A stretch of 64,000 nucleotides of DNA, from positions 3,679-67,678 of the forward strand of contig CAZCTN010000016.1 in assembly GCA_964501655.1 (NCBI GenBank). The letters are read 5' to 3'. The translations under genes and the position numbers were made by a program. The notes under the pieces were generated by a model, which was not told where the DNA came from, made no database searches, and was given only the letters and a program-made list of their open reading frames with translations. Position 1 is the first letter of the stretch; every line of letters begins with the position of its first letter. Positions 8,051 through 17,695 of the stretch are shown piece after piece. Source of the DNA: JAAYJK01 sp964501655 (GTDB lineage Bacteria; Bacillota; Syntrophomonadia; Syntrophomonadales; Syntrophomonadaceae).

Positions 8051-11000
8051 TTGTCGATATCAAATTTAGCTGCCAGCCGAAAACGCATACGAAAACCCTT
8101 TATATCTATAATAGTGGTATCTGTAATAATAATCTTCTTATCAACCTGTATATCCGGTACTGCCCTGGCAGGTGAGGTTGGAGATGTAGTCAGCAAGGTG
8201 GTCAATAGCCACTATCAATCTCCGGAATTTGAATTTGGCGCCGAGGAGGTAACCGGATACGGTTTTAAAATGCATGCCGGATATGGTGGTTATGCTAATG
8301 GCTTTGGAGGAATATCGGTTTTAGGACCGGTGGAATCAGGGGATATGAATATATTATTGAACTATGTAGATAGTCAGGCCCAGCACACCAGCATACAGAC
8401 TACCAAGATGAAGGGTTGTGAGGTGCGAGAATATACTATGCCAGATGGCAATGGAGTTGGAGTTATACTGCCGGATTATTTTATAACGGTTGAGACTTAT
8501 CAGTCGGGGAATAGCAGCAGTACCGATTTTCAAAAAGCTAAAATCATAGCCCAGCAAGTGCTGGATGGTCTGGAAAGTAATGGTTTGCTCAGCCAGCCTG
8601 CGCCTGAAATCGATAAACCTGTCCCAGAAGAGCAGACAGATGCAGAAGCAGTCACGGGAAATGAATCCATGGTTAGCGGCATACCCCTGGGCGACCCGGT
8701 TGCGGTGTCCGATACCATGAATATTGCTGGGGTTTATAATGGGCCCACCGCTCCTACTGTTTTTAGTATTAGCAGTCCCCATCTTGTAACCTACATATGC
8801 ACCTATCACTGGAATAATGCTCAGGGGGCCGCCCCTGGTACTATTGCATTACAGCATAGTGATGGGACAGTATATGGTCCCTGGCAGGTCAGCACTCGTC
8901 CAGGTCAAGGGGGGGTGCCAAATGCTTACTGGGAAGTGACCCCAAACGTTGTAATTCCGGCTGGGACGTATACAGTTATTGATTCGGACCCTGCAACATG
9001 GGCTCAAAATGGGGAATCCGGAGGACGTGGAATGGGTGAGGTTAGGGCTACTCCCTACTTTGAAATTACTGGTGGTTCAGCTGATAATATTCACGGAGGG
9101 GGAAAAACTTCACCCTGGGGAGGATATATTGAAAGCCCGGCCGGTGTTGGTTCAGTAGGGAATATACCCGGCCCTTCCAATACTACTGAAGCTATTGTAG
9201 GGGTTGCGGTACCCGGATTGATTGCTACTGCTCTGGGTGCACTGGCAGGATTAGGCGGCGGAGGCGGATTTACCCCTAGCGGCGGAACTCCTTTATCTCC
9301 CGGCGGCGGTTCGGTACCGGGTAACGGAGGACCTTACCCCGGAAGGCCTGCGCAGGAGGCTACCCAGCTAGGTCGCAAAAGGCGTGATGAAGTCTATGTA
9401 TCTGGTCCGGAATCTGATCCGGGAATTATAATTGATACAGCCGAGATGGGAGAAGGAATAATAACTGTCCAGGAAATCATCATTGATACGGATGAGATGG
9501 GACAGGGATCCATTACTGTCCCTGGAAGGGATGGAATATTGATTGAACCCGCAGAAGAAGCGGGGATATTTGTCAAATCTGAAGCGGAAATGATAATAGA
9601 GACGGCAGATGAGGAGGCAATATTGGTCCAGACAGAGCCCGGCCTAATAATAGAAACAGCACAAGAGGAGGCCGGTGTAATAAGGCAAGGATCAGATGTA
9701 TTAATAGATAATACCGATAGCGGTATTCTTATTGACACCAGCGCGCTGGAAGATGAAATCCCGGTTGGAACAGAGGGGCACAAATCCCCTGCAGATGCCT
9801 CCGACATTACTGGTGAAAATGTATACGATCAGGAAGGCTATGATCAAGCCGGCTTTGACGCGGAAGGTTTCGATAAAGCCGGATATGATGCCAATGGTTT
9901 TGACAAAGAGGGGTATAACCAGGCCGGTTATGACAGGGAAGGCTTTAACCGAGAGGGCTTTGACAAGGCCGGATACGACCGGGAGGGCTATGACAAATCC
10001 GGCTTTGACCCAGAAGGCTTTGATAAAGAAGGTTTCGATAAAGCCGGATATGATGCCAATGGTTTTGACAAAGAGGGGTATAACCAGGCCGGTTATGACA
10101 GGGAAGGCTTTAACCGAGAGGGCTTTGACAAGGCCGGATACGACCGGGAGGGCTATGACAAATCCGGCTTTGACCCAGAAGGCTTTGATAAAGAAGGTTT
10201 CGATAAAGCCGGATATGATGCCAATGGTTTTGACAAAGAGGGGTATAACCAGGCCGGTTATGACAGGGAAGGCTTTAACCGAGAGGGCTTTGACAAGGCC
10301 GGATACGACCGGGAGGGCTATGACAAATCCGGCTTTGACCCAGAAGGCTTTGATAAAGAAGGTTTCGANNNNNNNNNNNNNNNNNNNNNNNNNNNNNNNN
10401 NNNNNNNNNNNNNNNNNNNNNNNNNNNNNNNNNNNNNNNNNNNNNNNNNNNNNNNNNNNNNNNNNNNNAGGGCTATGACAAATCCGGCTTTGACCCAGAA
10501 GGCTTTGATAAAGAAGGTTTCGACAAAGCCGGATATGATCGGGACGGTTATGGACGCAGCGGATATGATGCCGAAGGATATAATCGTGAAGGTTATGACG
10601 TAAATGGTTATGACCGCAAGGGATACAATCGCAGTGGTTATGATGCCCAAGGTTATAACAAGCAGGGATACGACCGGGAAGGCTTCGACAAGGACGGATG
10701 GGACCGGGATGGATATAATCGCCAGGGATTGGACCATAATGGATATGATCGGGAAGGCTTTGATAAAGACGGTTATGACCGAGAGGGCTACAATCGGGAT
10801 GGTCATAACCGGGAAGGCCAATCAAAAGAAGGTTATGACGAATATGGATATGATAAAAAGGGCTTCAATAAAGACGGCTATGATCGGGATGGCTTTGACC
10901 GGGAAGGCTTTGATTACGAAGGCTATAACCGCAGTGGTTATGATCCCTGGGGATTCGACCGGCAGGGTTATGGAAAAGACGGTTACCACTGGAGCGGTTA

Positions 11001-13446
11001 TAACGCGGATGGCTATAACCGGGATGGGCGGCATTGGAGTGAGAATCCTTTTGAAGGGGATGGCAATCCCTTTAATGTAGCTGTGCAGGATCCCTTTGGA
11101 GAAGGGGAAGTGATACCTTTTGGCACTAAATGGGTTCCGGTCAAGCCCAAATTAGGAGAGCCTTACCCGCGTACAGCAGAAAAATACGGGGCCAAACCAT
11201 GGACAGATGAGATACCGAAGGGGGAGCCGGAGGTTCCATCCGGACCATCATCAAGTGCTTCCGGTGTTATAGGTCCGGAAGATCCCATGAATACCCTGGA
11301 AAAACATGATGTTGGAGGGGGAGATTCATCCCAGCCACCTGCTGACCAGTCAGTGAAGGCGGGTGATAATGATTCATTTACCTACACTGACCCCGAAACG
11401 GGTCAAACCAGCAGTTATGAATATGAAAAGGGATATACCGGCCCCCGGCACGGTGAGACTCAGGTGCTGGTAGGAAAAACTGATGGTCGGCCATATGAAT
11501 TGGAGTTTGATGCGGTTAAAGGAAAATGGATCAATACCGAATCCGGTAACGAGTTTAACCCGGATGACTTTGAACGCTGGCAGAATGACCTGGCGGAGGA
11601 CAAAAGGCGGATAGCTATTGATTTGGAGAAAATGGCTGAACGTCAGGATGCTACCAGCAAAGCAATTAAACAAAATATGGACGACTGGCAGAAGCTGGAA
11701 CAAATGCAGAAAGCCGCTGATAAATATAATATCGGTCAGCCCGGCGGCCCGGGAGACGTTGATAAAGCTATTCAGAAGTTAAAAGATGACATGTTGGCCG
11801 GTAAAGAACTGGACCGGGAACAAGTTGATAAAATCAGGCGGGTAATCGACAATCGCATATTGGGTAAAACCGCTGCTGATACTGGTGAGCGATGGGAAGA
11901 GCTGCCCTGGTATAAGGATATCGGCTCCGCTCTGAAAGCTAATGCAGCCATGGCCAAGGAAGTTGTCACTGCTCAAAAAGAAGACGGGAGTATTTCCTGG
12001 CTGGGTCTTGCTGCTCGCACTATGATTATAGCGGCAAGCGGAGGTGCTGCTACCGTAAGTGGGGTAGTGATGGATGGAACCCTTACAGTAGCTGAAGCTA
12101 TGCTTCGAATTCAGGAATCCATAGAAAAAGGAGAATCTGATTTTGTGGCGGTTTCAAAAGCACTCGGCATTACCATTTTAGGCGAAGAAATAGGCTGGCT
12201 GGCTGGAAAGGCCGGTGGGGCAATAATGGGAGAAATGCTGGAGAAATTCCCGGTATTTACCAACAAGGCTGCTGACTTTATTGAAACTGCGCTGCTGAAG
12301 ATAATGAAAGCCGATCAAATTGCCAGCCGCAGTTTGGGGATGATAAGCAAGGAAAGCGCAGAGGAGATGTTGGGGCAGATAGAAAAACGATTAACGGATT
12401 TGGCCGGAGACGCCGCAGAAGAGTCCATGGAAAAAGTATTTAAGGGAGCTGGTCGGGGAGCAGCCGGATCTGTTGACGACATAGCCACTAGAGCCGGCAA
12501 ATCGGTATCTGGAAGCACTGACGACCTGGGCAAAGGATCAGGCAAAACCGCTGGCAGCGGAGCCGACGACCTGGGCAAAGGATCAGGCAAGACCGCCGGC
12601 AGCAGTGCCGATGACCTGGGCAAAGGATCAGGCAAGACCGCCGGTAGCGGAGCCGACGACCTGGGCAAAGGATCAGGCAAGACATCTTCTGCCGGCCCGG
12701 ATGTTGAAGGGACCGAAAAAACTCCCTTTGTCAGGAAGGAATCGGATGCCCCGGGAACAGGGAAAACTGCTTCAGGCAGCAGTGATAATATGCCTGATGG
12801 AACCCGGAAGACAACTGCTGATGAGGGAGTTCCCAAGAGTTCGGATAGCTCTGATAGAGTTGGTAAAACAACTCCCAGCAGCCCGGATGGTCCAGATGGG
12901 CCAAGAAAACCTGCTTCTGGCAGCGGCGGAGATGGACCCGACCCGGGTGGTAAAATTCCGGGGAAGGATGAAGGCCCGGTCAGCAGCAGCCTGCCGAAAG
13001 TAAATGACTATTACGGCCAGGCGGGCAAACAAGTCGAGGTAGATAATTATGCTCACATAAATATGGATATGGATAGAGTAAGGCAAACCATGGAGGCCAA
13101 CAAACTAGTAGCAGGAGACAACGGAGCTGTATATGCTGCCCCGCCCAAAGCAGGGGTACCCGGATACGAGTATACTAATACTACAACTGTCCGCATTTCT
13201 AATCAGAATCTGGTTGATGTGAGAATTAGGACCGGGTCAGGGGGGCAGATGCAGTATGTAACCCCTAAAGGAGAGGTTATAGATCCTTCCTTACTGAAGG
13301 ATAAAGTCCTCATGACTCCGAATTCGGAGGGAACGGGTGTGATATTAACATACTATGATCCACAGGGACAAGTTCGCAGTTATATACCGGCCAGGTTCCT
13401 GGAGCGCTGGTCCGATGCGGTCAATGGTTTTGCACCAATGGGATAA
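8051..13446 (+). CDS. Giant secreted/anchored protein with [FY][DN]xxG pentapeptide repeats (interrupted by an assembly gap)
   Basis: One long gene broken only by N bases at 10369-10468. Before the gap it is in frame 2, after it in frame 1. Overlapping the identical 55-mers beside the gap restores a single frame of 1746 residues. Order: membrane/signal segment (FISIIVVSVIIIFLSTCISG), a soluble domain, a beta-rich module near bases 8730-9050 (YICTYHWNN, GTIALQHSDG, AGTYTVIDSDPATW), a hydrophobic stretch with glycine-rich linker, acidic repeats built on IIIDTAEMG, the pentapeptide array (9824 to about 11030), a basic coiled-coil part, a hydrophobic helical part near 11990-12250, four KGSGKT repeats, and a C-terminal beta-rich domain ending in SYIPARFLERW. 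The TTG at 8051 follows AAGGGGGTG at six bases. Function unknown; likely a surface protein. Confidence 0.75.
9871..10365 (+). repeat. Three identical tandem 165-bp copies within the pentapeptide array
   Basis: Copies start at 9871, 10036 and 10201. Each is 165 bases (11 pentapeptide units, 55 residues), and I find no difference among them. A fourth begins at 10366 and runs into the N block. Perfect identity, including third codon positions, points to recent expansion or gene conversion. Confidence 0.93.
10369..10468. other. 100-N assembly gap inside the repeat array, flanked by identical 55-mers
   Basis: The 55 bases before the gap (10314-10368) are identical to the 55 after it (10469-10523). 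Joining them removes 155 bases and keeps the gene in frame. The gap is therefore an assembly-graph junction in a repeat. The true copy number of the 165-bp unit is undetermined. Confidence 0.9.
12520..12684 (+). repeat. 45-bp tandem repeat encoding DDLGKGSGKTAGSGA units
   Basis: Near-identical 45-base units begin at 12520, 12565, 12610 and 12655, the last one partial before diverging. Each encodes 15 residues with the core DDLGKGSGKTAGSGA, a flexible, hydrophilic linker ahead of the C-terminal domain of the giant protein. The KGSGKT core resembles a P-loop by chance only. Confidence 0.88.
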
Positions 13447-13574
13447 AGGAATTATGGCTGTTAGCAATCGAATGATATACTATAGTGATAAAATTGTATG
13501 AAAAGGACCAAATACAGATATGTTCACCAGAAGCGACTATTAATAATTAGCAAGACAAGCCAAGGAGGATCAAA

Positions 13575-14690
13575 ATGAACAGTGAGCAATTGATAAAAGG
13601 TAATCCGGAAATATTTAAGCTGATGCCCGGTGATATTGACCATTTGTACCGGCGTTCGGGGCTGGGCGGGAACAATCTATCGCCTTTTCGTTATAATGCT
13701 GAGCAGGCTGCCATCAGCACTCCTTCCGAAGCCTTTAAAGCATTGGCTGAGAGCCCCAGCCTGGGACAGGTGGCCGAGAGGTTACTGGAACCGAATTTCA
13801 AAATCGAGTTCAATAGCGGCGGCGGTAGTATAGCCGAAGACAAATACTACGCATTGTTGGGTAGTGAAGATGAAAGGGTTTTGGCACAGTATATAAACTC
13901 TGAGGGAGAGATATTGCTCTTGTTGTTCCCGAATTGGAAAGCTTTCCTGGAATGGTGGACCGGGTCGTATGCCTCCCAGGGCATGGCAGGTTATAAACCG
14001 GTGTTTCCCAGTATCATGGAAATAGAGGTTCTGGTCTGTGCGGTCCACTGTATAGATATTTATCGTCGGGCTTATATGGAGAGCATGCTGGATTACCGCG
14101 GCGGGGTAGATTTGTCATTAAGCACCGGGGATTATGTAGAGCTTTTGAAACGTGCACTGGCCAGCGGAGATAAACGCTGGCTCTTGCCTACCATCTTTGA
14201 GCTTACTCCAGGGCTTAAAAACAGCAAAATCGCCTTAAAGCCAGAACATATCAAGGAGATAGAGGATATAGGTTTTGTTACCAGTAATGAAGGTGTTATA
14301 ACCCTGGCTGAAAGATCCAGGATAATGGGCACAGAATTTATCAGTAGCTGGATGGGGTCGATAAGTTTGCAGGCCAGCACTCTGAGGGAGGGAGAAGAAC
14401 GTATGCTTTCCCGGGCTTTCCTGGCAGTAACCGGATTTGCCAATCATCTGTTTTCTTTTGAAATTGCTCCTAATAGCGATACCCGTTTTAAGCATCAGGC
14501 CAGCACCCTGCCCGAACTTCAGCAGACACTGGTCAAATGGATGGAGGCATTGGAAAAAGCAGGTGCCAAATCAATTGCTCCCAGGGAACAGAATGAGACA
14601 AAGGCAGCGAAAGCAAAGTTCTGTGGTCAGTGCGGCAGCGAAATCAGGCCGGGCAAGAAATTCTGCGGTAATTGCGGGACGCCAATATGA
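13575..14690 (+). CDS. Unknown protein with C-terminal zinc ribbon
   Basis: A 371-residue soluble protein. Residues 1 to about 335 match no family I know and look alpha-helical with a few strands. The last 25 residues form a double-CxxC zinc ribbon: FCGQCGSEIRPGKKFCGNCG, the form that usually binds one structural Zn2+. AAGGAGGATCAAA precedes the ATG. It sits 128 bases after the giant repeat protein and 13 bases before another zinc-ribbon gene, so the cluster continues through it. Its role in the cluster is unknown. Confidence 0.65.
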   Translation: MNSEQLIKGNPEIFKLMPGDIDHLYRRSGLGGNNLSPFRYNAEQAAISTPSEAFKALAESPSLGQVAERLLEPNFKIEFNSGGGSIAEDKYYALLGSEDERVLAQYINSEGEILLLLFPNWKAFLEWWTGSYASQGMAGYKPVFPSIMEIEVLVCAVHCIDIYRRAYMESMLDYRGGVDLSLSTGDYVELLKRALASGDKRWLLPTIFELTPGLKNSKIALKPEHIKEIEDIGFVTSNEGVITLAERSRIMGTEFISSWMGSISLQASTLREGEERMLSRAFLAVTGFANHLFSFEIAPNSDTRFKHQASTLPELQQTLVKWMEALEKAGAKSIAPREQNETKAAKAKFCGQCGSEIRPGKKFCGNCGTPI

Positions 14691-14703
14691 AAAGTGGTGA
14701 TGC

Positions 14704-15792
14704 ATGGTGAATAATATGAAATTTTGTCCGAATTGCGGAGCCGAATTGGTAGCAGCGGATAGGTTTTGCGGTGACTGCGGTTTTGATATCACCTCTATGC
14801 CAGCTGCTGAAGCTGATTCCCAGACATCTGCCGGGCAAACAACTCAAAATCCGGTTGAAACTCCGACCGCTGTTAATCAGCAGCAACCTGCCCCGATCCG
14901 GCAGTACCCAACCTTAGAACCGGGTCAGGATTCCGTCCAGAGGTTTCCGTCCGGCCCGTCAGAAAAATTAGGCCGCAAGGGGAGCGGCAACCAAGGTGCT
15001 TTACTGATAATGCTTGTATTGCTGGCGGTTCTATTCCTGGGGGGAGGAGCACTTTACTGGTGGCTTGACCGGGGAAAGGAGCCGGAGGCCGAAACCTTTG
15101 CGCCTTCATCCTCCAATGGGACCCTAATGCCAACAGCTGACCAGGGTGCTGGGAACACTAATGCCGTTGGGCAGAAAGGTAATCTGGGAGATATTGATCT
15201 AACCCGGGCTTCCACCTATCTTTCAGATCCAGGCTTGAAATGCAGCTTTTATGTAAACTATCCGGATGGAACTACGGGAATAGTAGAACGCGTCAGCGGG
15301 CAGGCGGTTCCCAATGAAGCGGTAAGAGTGAGTGAAGTGGAAACCGGCGTAGATGGCGGAGAGGAGTTCGGTTATGGTTTTCATTATGTTGAGCGGGCGG
15401 ATGGAACCTACTACATATTGGATCAAACCCCCTATGAGATTATGCCGGTCCTGAAGAATAATTTAAGCATCGGCCAGACCTGGAACTACCAGGATGAGTC
15501 CGGCCAGATTGTCTGGACAGTTGTAGATATGGGCGTTGATCTTGACCTGGGCTTTAAGGTTTTTGAAGATTGCCTGATGGTACGGGAAGATAATCATATG
15601 GCAGATTATTACTCAATGGTTTATTTTGCGCCGGGGTGTGGGAGCGTTTTAGTGATAAATCCCAGCGGAACCATTGAATATTACAGAATGACTGCCCTGG
15701 AACAGATAGATCGGGCTAAGGCGGCTCAGACAATAATAAAGTGGTGTCCTAATTATTACGATATTGGAGATGACCGAACTCAGACTTATTAA
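14704..15792 (+). CDS. Membrane-anchored protein with N-terminal zinc ribbon
   Basis: A 362-residue protein. It begins with a zinc ribbon (FCPNCGAEL, then FCGDCGFDI), followed by a Pro/Gln-rich linker, one membrane helix (about residues 100-120, LLIMLVLLAVLFLGGGALYW), and an outside domain of about 240 residues rich in beta-strands. The layout, cytoplasmic ribbon, linker, single helix, extracellular domain, is common in Firmicute envelope proteins. The extracellular part is unassigned. The start could be ATG 14704, GTG 14707 or ATG 14716; 14704 is taken because a GGTGA lies just upstream. Confidence 0.65.
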   Translation: MVNNMKFCPNCGAELVAADRFCGDCGFDITSMPAAEADSQTSAGQTTQNPVETPTAVNQQQPAPIRQYPTLEPGQDSVQRFPSGPSEKLGRKGSGNQGALLIMLVLLAVLFLGGGALYWWLDRGKEPEAETFAPSSSNGTLMPTADQGAGNTNAVGQKGNLGDIDLTRASTYLSDPGLKCSFYVNYPDGTTGIVERVSGQAVPNEAVRVSEVETGVDGGEEFGYGFHYVERADGTYYILDQTPYEIMPVLKNNLSIGQTWNYQDESGQIVWTVVDMGVDLDLGFKVFEDCLMVREDNHMADYYSMVYFAPGCGSVLVINPSGTIEYYRMTALEQIDRAKAAQTIIKWCPNYYDIGDDRTQTY

Positions 15793-15806
15793 AGGGGGAT
15801 TTTATC

Positions 15807-17060
15807 ATGCCGGTTGCTTCAGGGGGGATGGAACTATGGAGGCGTATGGCCCTGCTGTTCAGCATATTAATTGGTCTAGCATTGTTTTTCTATGTGGCTC
15901 CCGCTATGCTTAGTTTAACTGCAGTAGACTGGGAACAGGAGCAGGCTGACGAACTGAAATCAATCAGCGGATATGTATCGGAAGAAAATCGGCGTTTAAA
16001 TAAATTGCCCCGGTCAGATTATATAAATGAAAAAACCGGCGGGAAGGTGACGCCTCTGGATTCCGGGCAGTGGGGGGAGTTCTTGGACCAGGTAAAATTG
16101 GCTAGTATAGGTCAATACGGTATTTCGTCATATGGCAATAGGGTCAGTGATGAGGATAAAGATTCCTTCTGGAAGCCTGCCGGACCGGTTAAGGTCTTTT
16201 TTAAACCCAATGAAATTCCGTATACCCAGTGGGGGCTTATTCCAGAAGACGGAAATCAGGTCTATATCAGCATCAGCGAAAAAGGTGACGCCGGTTATTA
16301 TCTGCTGGAATACCATAATTACATCATCAGCATATCAGCCATGTCCAAACCCTACCGGGTAGCTCCGGGATGGCTTTATAATCCATATCGCAATTTGGGG
16401 ATCGGAATTATGTTTATAGGCCTGGGGATATATATATTCCTGCCGCGCCGTAAAAAGGAAGCCGGGGATATATCCTATTCTACCGGCAGCATGCTGGCCG
16501 GGGATCTGGTGGCATTAATACTATTGCTGCCTTTTTATGGACTGCCCTTTTTAATAAACGGGGGAACCACCCAGGCAGTGATGGGTATGTGGCCTATAAC
16601 CCTGGTAATGTGGATTCTGGCCTTATTTGGCGTTAGCTTATTCTATTATAATGCCTGGAGTTCATCTTACCGCATAGAGCTTACCCCTGAAGCCTTATAT
16701 CTGATTAGCTTTAAAGGTATAAGGGAATTTCGCTATAATGATATAGCAGCGGTAAACATGGTGTCCCTGCGGAATCCCGGCTGGTTCCGCAAACTATTCC
16801 TGGCCCTGGCCTTTTTGTCAATAATAGGAGGGCGTACCTCAACTCAACCCGCTGGCAGTGCGTTGCTATCGGCCACAGCATCTTACGGAGGGCTGGAAAT
16901 ATCCGGCCCCTGGGGTAAACCAGCTTATTTATGGTTTACCAATCAGAACGGCGGTATTATTATAAATAATTTCGAGGGGGTGCCGAAAGCTATTGAGGCA
17001 GCCGGAATCCGGATCAACCGTGATCCCCGGAAAATTGAGGGTTTTTCCATGTTTATGTAA
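15807..17060 (+). CDS. Polytopic membrane protein with PH-like segment
   Basis: A 417-residue protein with an N-terminal helix (about 13-35), an outside domain to about residue 190, then helices around 192-210, 226-248 and 255-280. The C-terminal stretch YRIELTPEALYLISFKGIREFRYNDIAAV resembles the membrane-proximal PH-like folds of other bacterial membrane proteins, ending in a further hydrophobic patch. No family was identified. AAAGGGGGATTTTATC precedes the ATG. It lies 14 bases after the zinc-ribbon gene and 61 before lemA. Confidence 0.6.
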   Translation: MPVASGGMELWRRMALLFSILIGLALFFYVAPAMLSLTAVDWEQEQADELKSISGYVSEENRRLNKLPRSDYINEKTGGKVTPLDSGQWGEFLDQVKLASIGQYGISSYGNRVSDEDKDSFWKPAGPVKVFFKPNEIPYTQWGLIPEDGNQVYISISEKGDAGYYLLEYHNYIISISAMSKPYRVAPGWLYNPYRNLGIGIMFIGLGIYIFLPRRKKEAGDISYSTGSMLAGDLVALILLLPFYGLPFLINGGTTQAVMGMWPITLVMWILALFGVSLFYYNAWSSSYRIELTPEALYLISFKGIREFRYNDIAAVNMVSLRNPGWFRKLFLALAFLSIIGGRTSTQPAGSALLSATASYGGLEISGPWGKPAYLWFTNQNGGIIINNFEGVPKAIEAAGIRINRDPRKIEGFSMFM

Positions 17061-17121
17061 GCAAATGCAAGGGGGCGTAAACATTAGTTGTCTAATATAA
17101 TCGAAAAAAGGAGGAGCTAAA

Positions 17122-17682
17122 ATGACAGGCGGATTGATTGCTATGGGGATTTTAGTGGTTGTGTTGGCTGTATTTCTAATCGGCATGTACAATGGTCTGG
17201 TACAATTGCGGCAAAGGGTTCAGAATGCCTGGTCCCAAGTAGATGTCCAGCTGAAGCGCCGCTACGACTTGATTCCCAACCTGGTGGCCGCGGTAAAAGG
17301 TTATGCCCAGCATGAACAGGCTACCCTGGAAAAGGTTACCCAGGCCAGAAATATGGCCCTGGCGGCTGGGAATGTAAGGGAGCAGGCCCAGGCGGAAAAT
17401 ATGCTCAGCGGAGCCTTGAAGTCATTGTTTGCGGTGGCGGAAGCTTACCCGGAATTGAAAGCCAACACTAATTTCCTGCAATTGCAGGCAGAACTCAGCG
17501 ACACGGAAAGCAAGATTGCTTTTTCCCGTCAGTTCTATAATGACACGGTACAGAAATTCAACACTAAAATAGAACTGTTTCCCAATAATCTCTTTGCCGG
17601 TATGTTGGGTTTTCAGATGGTGGATTATTTTACCTTGCAGGGTGAAACTGAAGCCCGTCAAGCTGTGAAGGTAGAGTTTTAA
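17122..17682 (+). CDS. lemA: LemA family protein
   Basis: A 186-residue LemA protein, with one N-terminal membrane helix (residues 3-23) followed by a long helical-bundle domain. Family hallmarks are visible: NGLVQLRQRVQNAWSQVDVQLKRRYDLIPNLV, then NTNFLQLQAELSDTESKIAFSRQFYNDTV and PNNLFAGMLGF near the end. LemA proteins are membrane-anchored and function is not settled; they are often encoded beside a DUF2207 or M48 peptidase gene. Here the DUF2207 gene follows 13 bases later. AAAGGAGGAGCTAAA is an excellent ribosome site. Confidence 0.95.
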   Translation: MTGGLIAMGILVVVLAVFLIGMYNGLVQLRQRVQNAWSQVDVQLKRRYDLIPNLVAAVKGYAQHEQATLEKVTQARNMALAAGNVREQAQAENMLSGALKSLFAVAEAYPELKANTNFLQLQAELSDTESKIAFSRQFYNDTVQKFNTKIELFPNNLFAGMLGFQMVDYFTLQGETEARQAVKVEF

Positions 17683-17695
17683 AGGAGATTCCTGA

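Larger units (their letters stand above)
9824..11030 (+). repeat. Pentapeptide [FY][DN]xxG repeat array (15-bp unit)
   Basis: About 80 consecutive 15-base units, as displayed, encode five residues each: Phe/Tyr, Asp/Asn, two variable residues (commonly K/R/Q then E/A/S/N), Gly, as in GYDREGFDKAGYDANG. The regular Asp and aromatic spacing suggests a solenoid or metal-binding, extended stalk; that is inference. The unit differs from the classical A(D/N)LxX pentapeptide-repeat family. Units near the ends are more diverged than those in the middle. Confidence 0.9.

Noticed and set aside
9394..10825. Long minus-strand frames opposite the giant repeat gene (9394-9807, 9701-10825)
   Set aside because: They are mirror frames of a low-complexity repeat array and cross the N block; no start site, and the plus-strand gene has SD and domains.
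9824..11030. Repeat array as a CRISPR
   Set aside because: Units are coding, contiguous 15-mers with no unique spacers.
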